Below are positions 1-9,100 of a stretch of 64,000 nucleotides of DNA, piece after piece (the stretch's first letter is position 1; every line of letters begins with the position of its first letter). Location: contig NZ_MUYG01000007.1 of NCBI RefSeq assembly GCF_002155425.1, positions 275,762 to 339,761 on the forward strand, in the 5' to 3' direction. The translations under genes and the position numbers were made by a program. The DNA is from Erythrobacter donghaensis (lineage in GTDB: Bacteria > Pseudomonadota > Alphaproteobacteria > Sphingomonadales > Sphingomonadaceae). Below the pieces are notes generated by a model. It was not told where the DNA came from. It saw only the letters and a list, made by a program, of their open reading frames with translations, and did no database searches.

Positions 1-233
1 GCCGCCTATCTGAGTTGAGGAACTCTTTGCATCTCTGCTCCGAGCCCTTCGGGTCGCAGGAGAGCCTATAGCCTGCGAATCGGCCGGGGGATTGTATGCA
101 AGCGACACGCAATTCCCCTTATCGTGGGGGTGGCCTTCGTTAGTCTTTGTAAACTCACGGATTAGTGGCGCGGATGGGCCCGAAATGCCCGATTGTCTCG
201 ACATGACGCGCGCGCTGCCATAGGCGCTCGGCC
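1..233. other. Non-coding leader upstream of pyrD
   Basis: I see no convincing gene in this edge segment. Positions 39-61 can fold into an imperfect hairpin with a TTCG tetraloop at 48-51, so part of a structured RNA or the tail of an upstream transcript is possible. No known RNA family (tRNA, 6S, SRP, RNase P) could be recognised. The segment probably also carries the pyrD promoter. Confidence 0.3.
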
Positions 234-1274
234 ATGCTGTTCCGCCTGATCAAACCCGCCCTGTTCGCGCTCGACTCGGAGACCGGGCACCGCCTTGCCC
301 TGCGCTCGCTGGCGCTGCTGCCGCATCGCGCGCCGCCTGCTGCCGGGCCGCTGGCGGTGGAGGTGGCGGGGCTGACCTTTCCCAATCCGGTCGGCGTCGC
401 TGCGGGGTTCGACAAGGATGCCGAGGTCCCCGACGCGCTGCTGGGGCTGGGCTTCGGCTTTACCGAAGTGGGCTCGATCACGCCGCTGCCGCAGGCCGGA
501 AACCTGCGCCCGCGCCTGTTCAGACTGGTGGAAGATCAGGCGGTTATCAACCGCATGGGGTTCAACAATGGCGGGGCCGAGGCGGCATTGACGCGGCTGC
601 GGGCGCGCGCCGGGCGACCGGGTATCGTCGCCGTCAACATCGGCGCCAACAAGGATTCCGCCGACCGCATCGCCGACTACGCGGTGATGGCGCGCAAGAT
701 GGCTCCACATTCGAGCTATCTCTGCGTCAACGTCTCCAGCCCCAACACGCCGGGCCTGCGCGCGCTTCAGGATGAGGGCGCGCTGACCGCCCTGATCGCC
801 GCCGTGATCGCAGCGCGAAACGAGGCGGTCACCGATTCGCCGCCGCCGGTGTTTCTCAAGGTCGCGCCCGATCTCGAGCCTGCAGACATCGACGCCATCG
901 CCCGGATCGCACTGGATCACGGGCTTGGCGCGCTGGTGGTGTCGAACACCACGATCAGCCGCCCGGCGCTGCGCTCGCACCATGCGGGCGAGACCGGCGG
1001 CCTCTCGGGCGCGCCCTTGCGCCAGCTGGCCACCCAGCGCCTGCGCGATTTCCGCAAGGCCACCGGGGGCGCAATACCGCTGGTCGGCGTCGGCGGGATC
1101 GCCACGGCGGAACACGCGTGGGAACGCATCCGCGCCGGAGCGAGCCTTGTGCAGCTCTATTCCGCGATGGTCTATGAAGGCCCCGGCCTCGGCGCTGCAA
1201 TCGTGCGCGGGCTGGAGCGGCTGATGAAGCGCGACGGCTTTGCGAGCATTGCCGAAGCGGTGGGAAGCGAATAG
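234..1274 (+). CDS. pyrD: Dihydroorotate dehydrogenase (quinone), class 2
   Basis: This is the membrane-associated flavoenzyme that oxidises dihydroorotate to orotate in pyrimidine synthesis and passes electrons to quinone. The 346-residue length fits class 2. The N-terminal stretch MLFRLIKPALFALDSETGH is the amphipathic membrane-binding helix typical of class 2. The core shows FPNPVGVAAGFDKDAE, INRMGFNNGG, and NVSSPNTPGLR, which holds the catalytic Ser. The C-terminal FMN phosphate region is VGVGGI followed by LVQLYSAMVYEGP. The ATG start follows the family N-terminus. The next gene begins only 11 bases after the stop, so the two may be co-transcribed. Assignment is secure. Confidence 0.97.
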   Translation: MLFRLIKPALFALDSETGHRLALRSLALLPHRAPPAAGPLAVEVAGLTFPNPVGVAAGFDKDAEVPDALLGLGFGFTEVGSITPLPQAGNLRPRLFRLVEDQAVINRMGFNNGGAEAALTRLRARAGRPGIVAVNIGANKDSADRIADYAVMARKMAPHSSYLCVNVSSPNTPGLRALQDEGALTALIAAVIAARNEAVTDSPPPVFLKVAPDLEPADIDAIARIALDHGLGALVVSNTTISRPALRSHHAGETGGLSGAPLRQLATQRLRDFRKATGGAIPLVGVGGIATAEHAWERIRAGASLVQLYSAMVYEGPGLGAAIVRGLERLMKRDGFASIAEAVGSE

Positions 1275-1285
1275 CTAGCTTGGCG

Positions 1286-3013
1286 ATGCGTTTCCTTCCT
1301 GCCCTCATCGCCCCGCTGGCGCTGGCCCTGTCGGGCTGTGTCACCCCCCAGACCTTAGCCCCCGCCGGGACCGTTGCAGCGCCGTCCGTCCCCGTCATGG
1401 CAGGCGCGGTCAGCGCGGCCGATCCGCGCGCGGCGGCGGCGGGTGAGGCGATTCTGGCGCAGGGGGGATCGGCGGTCGATGCCGCGATTGCGGTGATGCT
1501 GGCGCTCACCGTGGTCGAACCGCAAAGCTCCGGCATCGGCGGCGGCGGCTTCATGCTGCGTGCGGATGCTGAGAGCGGTGCGCTGGTCACCTATGACGGA
1601 CGCGAGACCGCCCCTGCCGCCGCGACCCCGACCCGCTTTCTCGATGACGCGGGGAAGGTGCTCCCGCGCGAGACCCGCGTTTTCTCGGGCCTCAGCGTCG
1701 GCGTGCCGGGCAATCTCGCGCTCGCCGCCAAGGCCCATGCCGAACACGGGACGTTGCCGTGGGAAGCGCTGTTCCAGCCCGCCATCGCGCTCGCGCGGGA
1801 TGGCTTCGTGATGAACCAGCGGCTGTACGAATCGCTCAAGGGCAACAAGGGCCGCGCCGATCTCGATATGGAAGCGAAGCGCGTGTTCTTCGGCCCGGAC
1901 GGCGAGCCGCTGCCGCTGGGCACCGTCGTGCGCAATCCCGATCTCGCCGAATCGCTCACCGATCTGGCGCAGAACGGGCCGGGGGCGCTGTACGACCTCA
2001 ACGCTGGCAGCCTCGCGCGCTGGGTGGCCGAACGCACGCCGAGTGACGGCAAGATGACCGAGGCCGACGTGCGCGGCTATACCGCCAAGGAGCGTCCGCC
2101 GGTCTGCGTGCGCTACCGCGTCTACAAGGTGTGCGGCATGGGCCCGCCGTCCTCTGGCGGGGTCGCGGTGGCGCAGATGCTCGTCCAGCTCGAACGCTTC
2201 GATCTTGCCGCGATGGGCCCGGATAGCCCGCAGTTCTGGCACCTGTTCATCGAAAGCCAGCGCCTCGCCTATGCCGACCGTGAGCTCTATTCGGGCGATG
2301 CCGATTTCGTCGAAGTGCCTGTCGTGGGCCTCGTCGACGCGGGCTACCTCGCCAGCCGGTCGGCGCTGATCTCGCCCGACACGCGGCTCGCCAAGGTCGA
2401 GGCCGGGGTGCCGCCGGGCGCACCGGTTGCCCGCGGGGACGGGCCGGAGGAGCCCGAGCACGGCACCACACACTTCGCGATTGTGGACGCGGGCGGGAAC
2501 GCCGTCAGCTACACTTCGACCATCGAAGGCGCATTCGGGTCGGGGCTGTTCTTCGGCGGGTTCTATCTCAACAACGAACTTACCGACTTCACCTTGACGC
2601 CCGAGGCCGATGGCAAGCCGGTCGCCAACCGGGTCGAGGGGGGCAAGCGCCCGCGCTCGTCGATGGCGCCGACCATTATCTACGATGCTGAGGGCAAGAT
2701 CGTGCTGGTGATCGGCGCGGCGGGCGGGCCTACGATCCCCGTCACCGTGGCCCGCGCGATCATCGGCGTGCTCGATTTCCGCATGGGCGCGCAGGATGCG
2801 CTCGCCATGCCCTTCGCGATGGCCTTCGGCGATACGCTGCTGATCGAGGAAGGCTCGTCTCTGGCGCAAATGCAGGATGCGCTGAAGGCGCTCGGCCACA
2901 CCGGCATCCGCGTCGGACCTGCCCCGATCAAGGCCAATGCCGTGGGCCGCCGCGCCGACGGCACGTGGGAAGTCGCGACCGAGCCGCGGCTCGTCAGCGT
3001 CGTCACACCCTGA
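1286..3013 (+). CDS. ggt: Gamma-glutamyltransferase, lipoprotein precursor
   Basis: This is an N-terminal nucleophile hydrolase that cleaves or transfers the gamma-glutamyl group of glutathione in the periplasm. The N-terminus MRFLPALIAPLALALSGC is a lipoprotein signal with the lipobox Cys at residue 18. Typical motifs are GGSAVDAAIA, GGGGFMLR, and the autoprocessing site GTTHFAIVD, whose first Thr (about residue 394) becomes the N-terminal nucleophile of the small subunit. PRSSMAPTI and GAAGGPTIP follow. At about 575 residues it has normal family length. A TTG two codons upstream (1280) is an alternative start; neither has a clear ribosome binding site. It lies directly behind pyrD. Confidence 0.94.
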   Translation: MRFLPALIAPLALALSGCVTPQTLAPAGTVAAPSVPVMAGAVSAADPRAAAAGEAILAQGGSAVDAAIAVMLALTVVEPQSSGIGGGGFMLRADAESGALVTYDGRETAPAAATPTRFLDDAGKVLPRETRVFSGLSVGVPGNLALAAKAHAEHGTLPWEALFQPAIALARDGFVMNQRLYESLKGNKGRADLDMEAKRVFFGPDGEPLPLGTVVRNPDLAESLTDLAQNGPGALYDLNAGSLARWVAERTPSDGKMTEADVRGYTAKERPPVCVRYRVYKVCGMGPPSSGGVAVAQMLVQLERFDLAAMGPDSPQFWHLFIESQRLAYADRELYSGDADFVEVPVVGLVDAGYLASRSALISPDTRLAKVEAGVPPGAPVARGDGPEEPEHGTTHFAIVDAGGNAVSYTSTIEGAFGSGLFFGGFYLNNELTDFTLTPEADGKPVANRVEGGKRPRSSMAPTIIYDAEGKIVLVIGAAGGPTIPVTVARAIIGVLDFRMGAQDALAMPFAMAFGDTLLIEEGSSLAQMQDALKALGHTGIRVGPAPIKANAVGRRADGTWEVATEPRLVSVVTP

Positions 3014-3114
3014 GCGCTTGCCGCTACGGCTGCGACCTTCTAATCTGCTGCCCAAACGCGGGTCGTGCCTGAACCTGCGACATATAACCTCGAAGGGATC
3101 AGGAGCCTTTGCCA

Positions 3115-4974
3115 GTGCATTCCCCCAGCCATGTCCACGCCCCCCGCGCGGTCGTAAACCCCGCTGATAACCAGCTGTTGCAGGACATCGACGGCGCGCA
3201 GAACCTGGTCGCGCTGTTCCTGAAGCGCGCTGACCAGAAGGGCGATGCGCCCTTCCTCGGCCACAAGACCGGCGGGCAGTGGGTGACGCAATCCTGGCGC
3301 TCGGCAGCGGAGCAGGTGTGCCTGATCGCCGAGGCGCTGCGGGCGATGGGGCTGGGCGATGGCGACCGGGTGGCGCTGGTCAGCGAGAACCGCCCCGAAT
3401 GGTGCATCGCCGACCTCGCGATCATGGCCGCCGGGTGCATCACCGTGCCGACCTACACCACCAACACCCGCCGCGATCACGCGCACATCCTCGACAATTC
3501 GGGCGCGCGCGCGGTGTTCGTCTCGACCGAGAAGCTGCTCGCGCCGCTGGTGGGCGCGATCGGGCAGACCGGACTGGTCGAGCACGTCATCGGGATCGAC
3601 GATCTGAAGCGCCAGCAATCGGGCAGCTTCGAATATCACCGCTGGGCGAGCCTCATCACCGGCGATGCCGCCGCAGCGCGCGCGGCAGTGGATGCGCGGA
3701 TCGCACGGATCGAACGCTCGGACACCGCCTGCCTGATCTACACCAGTGGCACCGGCGGCGCGCCGCGCGGGGTGATGCAGCACCACGGCGCGATCCTGTG
3801 CAATGTCGCGGGCGCGGCCGAGGTGCTGATCGAGGATTTCGGGATCAAGGACGAGCGCTTCCTCTCCTTCCTCCCGCTCTCCCACGCCTACGAACATTCG
3901 GGCGGGCAATATCTGCCGATCGGGGTGGGCGCGGAAATCTTCTATTCCGAGGGGCTGGAAAAGCTCGCCTCGAACATCGAGGAAACCCGCCCCACCATCA
4001 TGGTCGTCGTCCCGCGCCTGTTCGAAGTGCTGCGGACGCGGATCATGAAGCAGGTCGAAAAGCAGGGCAAGGCCGCCAGCTTCATGATGGACGCGGCGCT
4101 CCGCATCGCGGGGAACAGCAAGGACGGCAAGAAGCGCCTGCGTGACAAGCCGCTCGACTTCATCGTCGAAAAGGCCTTTCGTCCCAAGATTCGCGCCAAG
4201 TTCGGCGGGCGGATCAAGGCGATGGTGTCGGGCGGCGCGCCGCTCAACCCCGAGGTTGGCAATTTCTTCGATGCGGTCGGCCTCACCATGCTGCAAGGCT
4301 ATGGCCAGACCGAGGCCGGGCCGGTGATCAGCTGCAACCGCCCCAAGGTCGGCCTCAAGATGGATACTGTCGGCCCGCCGCTGCGGGGTGTCGAAGTGCG
4401 GATTGCCGAGGACGGCGAGATCCTCGTGCGCGGCGAGCTGGTGATGCACGGCTACTGGCGCAACGAGGCCGAGACCGCGCGCACATTGCAGGACGGCTGG
4501 CTCCACACCGGCGATATCGGCCATTTCGACAGCAAGGGCCGGATCGTCATCACCGACCGCAAGAAGGACATGATCGTCAACGACAAGGGCGACAATATCG
4601 CCCCGCAGAAGGTCGAGGGGATGCTGACGCTCCAGCCCGAAATCGCGCAGGCGATGGTGAGCGGGGACAAGCGGCCCTACGTGGTCGGCCTGATCGTGCC
4701 CGACGCCGAATGGGCGGTGGAATGGGCCCGCGCCAATGGCGAGAAATTCGACCTCAAGGCCTTGCAGGAGCTCCCCGCCTTCAAGAACGCGGTGCGCGCC
4801 GCGGTCGACCGGACCAATGCCGACCTGTCGGTGATCGAGAAGGTCCGCCAGTTCGCCTTCGCGGACGAGGCTTTCACCATCGAGAACGAAGAAATGACGC
4901 CGTCGATGAAGATCAGGCGGCACAAGATCCGCGACCGGTATCAGGAACGGATCGACGGGCTTTATCGGGGGTAG
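3115..4974 (+). CDS. AMP-dependent long-chain acyl-CoA synthetase
   Basis: This is a member of the ANL adenylating superfamily and probably activates fatty acids to acyl-CoA. Visible motifs are the phosphate-binding loop YTSGTGGAPRGVM (residues 209-221), the adenine region GYGQTEAGPVIS, GWLHTGDIG with the ribose-binding Asp, and the hinge DRKKDMI. The loop has G-G where T-G is usual (SGTTG), a mild deviation. The length and the C-terminal segment with EEMTPSMKIRR resemble the FAA1/FadD15 type of long-chain synthetase. An AGGAG at 3101-3105 sits about 9 bases before the GTG at 3115, which favours that start over the TTG at 3109. The exact chain length used cannot be read from sequence. Confidence 0.9.
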   Translation: MHSPSHVHAPRAVVNPADNQLLQDIDGAQNLVALFLKRADQKGDAPFLGHKTGGQWVTQSWRSAAEQVCLIAEALRAMGLGDGDRVALVSENRPEWCIADLAIMAAGCITVPTYTTNTRRDHAHILDNSGARAVFVSTEKLLAPLVGAIGQTGLVEHVIGIDDLKRQQSGSFEYHRWASLITGDAAAARAAVDARIARIERSDTACLIYTSGTGGAPRGVMQHHGAILCNVAGAAEVLIEDFGIKDERFLSFLPLSHAYEHSGGQYLPIGVGAEIFYSEGLEKLASNIEETRPTIMVVVPRLFEVLRTRIMKQVEKQGKAASFMMDAALRIAGNSKDGKKRLRDKPLDFIVEKAFRPKIRAKFGGRIKAMVSGGAPLNPEVGNFFDAVGLTMLQGYGQTEAGPVISCNRPKVGLKMDTVGPPLRGVEVRIAEDGEILVRGELVMHGYWRNEAETARTLQDGWLHTGDIGHFDSKGRIVITDRKKDMIVNDKGDNIAPQKVEGMLTLQPEIAQAMVSGDKRPYVVGLIVPDAEWAVEWARANGEKFDLKALQELPAFKNAVRAAVDRTNADLSVIEKVRQFAFADEAFTIENEEMTPSMKIRRHKIRDRYQERIDGLYRG

Positions 4975-4978
4975 GGGC

Positions 4979-5455
4979 ATGCGCGCTTCCTGCGTAGTCG
5001 CCCTTGTTGCGCTTGCCTGTTGCACACCGCAGAATGCAAGTGAGCAGCCCGCTGCAAAGCCCCCAGAACTCGTCGACCTCCAACAGCTCGCCACGCTCGA
5101 TTGTCAGTGTCGGCTGGCTGGCAAAGACGGCTCCAGACACGGCAGAGAATATGGCCGTCTCACGGAAACTCTGAGACGGGAAAGTAGCGCCACATCAAGC
5201 GCCCCGGTCAGCTACGAGAGCGAGTGTTTCCCTGCGCTTGGAGAAAGCGCCTGCGTGCTGACGCGCGGCTACATTCCGCCAAACTCTGAAGACTTCGTCT
5301 GCACCGAAGCGCAGGGGATTGAACTCGAGACGGTCTGGAAAGATGCCTATGATCGCCGCGCTTCGGAGAACGAGGCGGACAAGGCGATACTCCAGCGGCT
5401 CGGCAAGATACGTGACGAGGCTAAGACGTCTGTGCGCGAAGAAGACTGTGCCTAG
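4979..5455 (+). CDS. Small putative lipoprotein, function unknown
   Basis: This is a 158-residue protein with the signal MRASCVVALVALACC, whose Cys 14/15 could act as a lipobox, followed by a Pro/Ala-rich linker. The mature part is rich in charged residues and has six further Cys, including CQC and a C-terminal DCA, so disulphides in the periplasm are plausible. No family was recognised. It starts four bases after the acyl-CoA synthetase stop and may be translationally coupled to it. Its composition is less GC-rich than its neighbours, in keeping with the following gene, so this short stretch may be acquired. Confidence 0.6.
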   Translation: MRASCVVALVALACCTPQNASEQPAAKPPELVDLQQLATLDCQCRLAGKDGSRHGREYGRLTETLRRESSATSSAPVSYESECFPALGESACVLTRGYIPPNSEDFVCTEAQGIELETVWKDAYDRRASENEADKAILQRLGKIRDEAKTSVREEDCA

Positions 5456-5477
5456 CCTTTCGACGCCAACATTTTCG

Positions 5478-6011
5478 TCACCCCGGACTTGATCCGGGGT
5501 TGGGCTTTATCTTCAAGGCCAACGCCTTGATCTGGCCGAGCTGATAGTGCAGCGACCTCTGCGCCGCTTCGATATTGGCCAGAATTTCAAGCATCTCTAT
5601 TCGCGTGTAGGTCTTCAGCGGGTACCGCGTTTCGGCCTTACCGTCGAAAGTTATGTGATTGACACTTATGCCATGTTCAGTGGCCCTGATTTCGGCATGC
5701 GCAAGAGGAGCGCGGGCTTCGTACACGCGATCCCACTCCTCAATCCGTTTTAGCGCCGCCTTGCCGTGCCCGCCGAACTCCTGTGCTGCGATGCACGTGC
5801 GCAGGGCCTTGAGACGGTTTCCGCCGAAGGGATTGAGCGCCTCTTTCCCGAGCGGCACTCCGGCACCCGAGAGAGTGCGCAAACAATCCGCCACCGAATG
5901 TTCGGCCCGCGCAAACACTTCGAGGCAACAACCCCTCCATGCGCAAACCGCGACGGACCAATCATCCAGCCCGAAGAAGCTGATCTTGCTGACATCGAAA
6001 TGCACCGACAT
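5478..6011 (-). CDS. Hypothetical protein, 177 residues
   Basis: This is an unrecognised soluble protein with no signal peptide or membrane segment. It has a Cys/Trp-rich N-terminus (WSVAVCAWRGCC), then mostly helical charged sequence. The last residues (NPGSSPG) are encoded by the palindromic repeat at 5480-5500, which suggests the original stop was lost or that the repeat inserted at the 3' end. Base composition is clearly lower in GC than the neighbours, consistent with horizontal transfer. It is convergent with the upstream lipoprotein and divergent from the large peroxidase-P450 gene. The coding call rests on a long open frame without competing frames of better quality. Confidence 0.5.
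   Translation of the reverse strand: MSVHFDVSKISFFGLDDWSVAVCAWRGCCLEVFARAEHSVADCLRTLSGAGVPLGKEALNPFGGNRLKALRTCIAAQEFGGHGKAALKRIEEWDRVYEARAPLAHAEIRATEHGISVNHITFDGKAETRYPLKTYTRIEMLEILANIEAAQRSLHYQLGQIKALALKIKPNPGSSPG
5480..5500. repeat. Palindromic element, probable bidirectional terminator
   Basis: Two perfect 8-base arms, ACCCCGGA and TCCGGGGT, flank the 5-base loop CTTGA. It lies between converging genes, within the last codons of the minus-strand gene. The core CCGGACTTGATCCGG is of the kind that recurs in alphaproteobacterial intergenic regions, where readthrough gives peptides like PGLDPGS. It probably ends transcription from both sides. There is no T-run, so this is inferred from position and symmetry. 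Confidence 0.55.
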
Positions 6012-6075
6012 GGGCGTCGCATAAGATACAAGGCCTTAAGCCTTCGTCACTAAGCGGCGACCAACCCGCCCCTGA

Positions 6076-6113
6076 CAAATGCATCAGGCCGCACCGGGCC
6101 TGTGGCATTTGCC
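6076..6113. promoter_or_regulatory. Inverted-repeat element upstream of the DyP-P450 gene
   Basis: CAAATGC (from 6076) is matched by GCATTTG (from 6105), with an inner AGGCC/GGCCT pair between them. The first copy also sits in CCTGA-N8-TCAGG, an arm-symmetric 18-base site starting at 6071. The same word CAAATGCA occurs in front of the crp-type gene (from 13913). It lies about 85-120 bases before the ATG at 6197, a plausible operator position. Binding by the neighbouring Crp-type protein is inference only. Confidence 0.35.
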
Positions 6114-6196
6114 ACACTCTTGCGCCACCATCGGCTTCATGGTCCCATGCGGGATGGCGTCATGCCGCCTGTCGGGGATCGCCAAGGGGGGCATCG

Positions 6197-9100
6197 ATGG
6201 AGCACGTGACTTCGAAACATATCGACGGGATCGCCGATCTCGTCGTGATCGCGCCGATCAAGGATGGCTTCATCAAGGCCTTCGAGACGATGAGCTACGC
6301 CTCGCGGCTCGATCTTGCCGCCAACGCGCTCAACAAGCTCCGGGTCGCGGCGCGCGAATATGAGCGGGTGATGCCCTTCAGCGACGTCACCGAGCGGATC
6401 CTCAGCCTGCTCGATTTCCGCGTCGGGGTGATCGACCGCGACCTGTTCGGGCTTGCGCGCGGCAATGACCAGACGCTGACGCTGACCCCGCGCCGCTACC
6501 TGTATCTCACCGCCACCTTCGAAGGCGGGTTCGAGCCATATATGCGCCAGATCTGGCGCCCGCTCGGCCCGTTTCTCGACCTGCTGTTCTGCAATTGCGA
6601 GGGCTATGTCACCGCCACCGAGCACGGGTTCGAGGAATATATCCAGTGGGTGCGCGACAACCAGATGGACAGCGCGATCTTCTACAACACCACCGGGCTG
6701 GGGGTGCGGGATCACAAATATCTGAGCGCGCTGGAACGGGCCGAACGCAGCGGGGCGGGGGACGTGGCGCGCGCCGGGCTGACGATGGCGCACCCCGAAG
6801 ACGATGCGCTGCACACCCGCATGGCGCATCCGCGCAAGACCACCGAGCTTGCCTTCGAAGCGCTCAACGTGCTGCACAAGCTCGCCGATTTCTACCCGCC
6901 CGAATGGATGACCGGCCCCATCGGGGAGCCCGAGCGCGAAAATGAAGGCCACCGCCTGCTGCGGGTGACGCGCGACATTCTGCTGGGGTTCGATCCGGTG
7001 CTGGCCGGGATCGAGGCGGCGGCGGCGGCCGATCCGCAAGGGCCGGAGGCGCTGTTGCTCAGGGCCTATGCCGTGCCGCTCGACTGGTATCGCACCGGGC
7101 GGGCCTATGTCGATGCGCTGGATGCCGCGGCGCTCCCGCCGCCCGATCCGGCCTTCGACCGCAAGGAAGTGCAGGCCGGAATCCTGCGCGCCCACGGCAC
7201 CCGCACCGCGCCTGCCGATCAGGGCGCGCTGATGCTGCTGAGCGTGCGCGACGCCGAGGGCGCGCGCGATTTCATCCGCACACTGATGCAGAGCGGCGTG
7301 CTGCGGTTTGAAGGCGATCCGCCGGGCGACCCCGCGGCGCTGGCGGGCAATATCGCCTTCACGCCGCAGGGACTCGTCGAGATGGGCATGGCGCCGGACA
7401 CGCTCGACCGTTTCCCCAAGGAGTTCCGCGAAGGGCTGGCGCAGCGCAGCGGGCTGGTGGGCGACATGCGCGAGAACCATCCCCGCAACTGGATGCTGCC
7501 CGAACGCAACGGCCCCCCGCTGATGGGGCTGGTGCCCGATGATCTGCGCCTCCCGCCGGTACAGCTGGAAGAGGTCGACATCGTCCTCCAGCTGCGCGGG
7601 CAGGGTCCCGACCGCGCCGCCTTCCGCAGCGCGGCGCTGGCGCTGGTGCGGCAGGCGGGGGCGGCGGTGACGCTCGAGGCGGTCGACTGGCTCCACGCCA
7701 AGTTCGACGAGGAAGGGCGGTTCCGCGAACATTTCGGCTTCATGGACGGGATCAGCCAGCCACGCCCGCGCTTGCCCGATGCCCCCGGCTACGGCCTGCA
7801 CCGCGACCGTGTGGCGCTTGGCGAGGTGCTGGCGGGCTATGGCAATGATCGCGGCGACGGCCCGCCCGATGAATTCCGCACCCTCGATGCCGAGGATCGC
7901 CCGCTGGATTACAACACCCATTGGCGCAGCCCGCACCGCAAGGAGGCGCTCGCCTTCCAGAAGAACGGCAGCTTTCTGGTGGTGCGCAAGATCGGCACCA
8001 ATGTCGCCGCCTTCGACGCCTGGCTCGATGCGCACAAGCACGCCATCGCCGCCGCCACCGGCTGGACCGAGGTCGAGGCCCGCGCGCGGCTGAAGGCAGC
8101 GGTGATGGGGCGCGACGAGGCCGGCAGGCCGCTCGCCGACACGGTCTCGCCCGATCTCAACGATTTCGATTTCCGGGGCGATGCCGATGGCCTGCGCTGC
8201 CCCCATGCGGCCCATATCCGCCGCGCCAACCCGCGCCGCACCGAACGCGGGCTCGCCGCCCCGGTCGAGGTCCGCCGCGAGCATGACCGCCCGACCCCGC
8301 GCCTGCTGCGCCGGGGGATGCTGTTCGGCGAGGACACCGATGCCGCGCCCGGGATGATGTTCATGGCCTATGTTTCCAGCATTTCCGAACAATACGAGGT
8401 GATCCAGCGCTGGCTCAACGGCGGCAATCCGACCGATGTCGCTTCGGCCAACAACGACCCGCTGACCGGCGTGTGCCCGCGCGCCGGCGAAGGCGCGTTC
8501 CGCTTCGTGGCGCACCGTGCCGATGCCTCCGGGCGGCGCGAGCCGGTGGTGCTGAGCCTTCCGCTGCCCGTGCCCGATCAGCCGCAAGGCAGCCTGTCGG
8601 AGCCGGGCCGACACCCCTTCACGCCGCTCTATTGGGGGCTCTACACCTTCGCCCCGGCGCGTGCGGCGCTGACCGCGATGACCGAGGAATGGCAGGGCAG
8701 CTACCGCCCGCTCGGCCCGCTGCGCGGTGCGGACATCGGCGCGCCGCAGATCAGCCGGGTGATGCAGATCGCCAACGAGACGGTGCGCGGCGGGGAGTGG
8801 AAGCGGCTGCTCGACGATTTCCTGACCAAGGACCCGGCCGAAAACGGCATCAGCCCGCATGTCTGGGAAGCGATCCGCACCGCGGCGGGGGGCGTGGTGA
8901 ATTGCCGCGCGCCGATGACCAAGGGGCCGAACAAGGCGCTGATGGCGTCAGCCCGCGCGCTGTCCGATCAGCCGGTCTGCACCGAGCAGTGGCGCAATCC
9001 TTCGTGGGATCACCAGAACGTGATCATCGCCGGGGGGATGCATCAGGTGATGCGGGTGCTGGCCGACTGGGACAATTTCACCAATGAGGAACAGCTGCGG

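Noticed and set aside
3040..5094. 684-codon minus-strand open frame opposite the acyl-CoA synthetase
   Set aside because: Low-quality His/Arg/Asp-rich translation without motifs; the plus strand encodes a clear adenylating enzyme.
6137..8860. Long minus-strand open frame opposite the fusion gene
   Set aside because: It is rich in Arg, His and Gln with no family motif, the typical antisense shadow in GC-rich coding DNA. The plus strand has clear haem peroxidase motifs.
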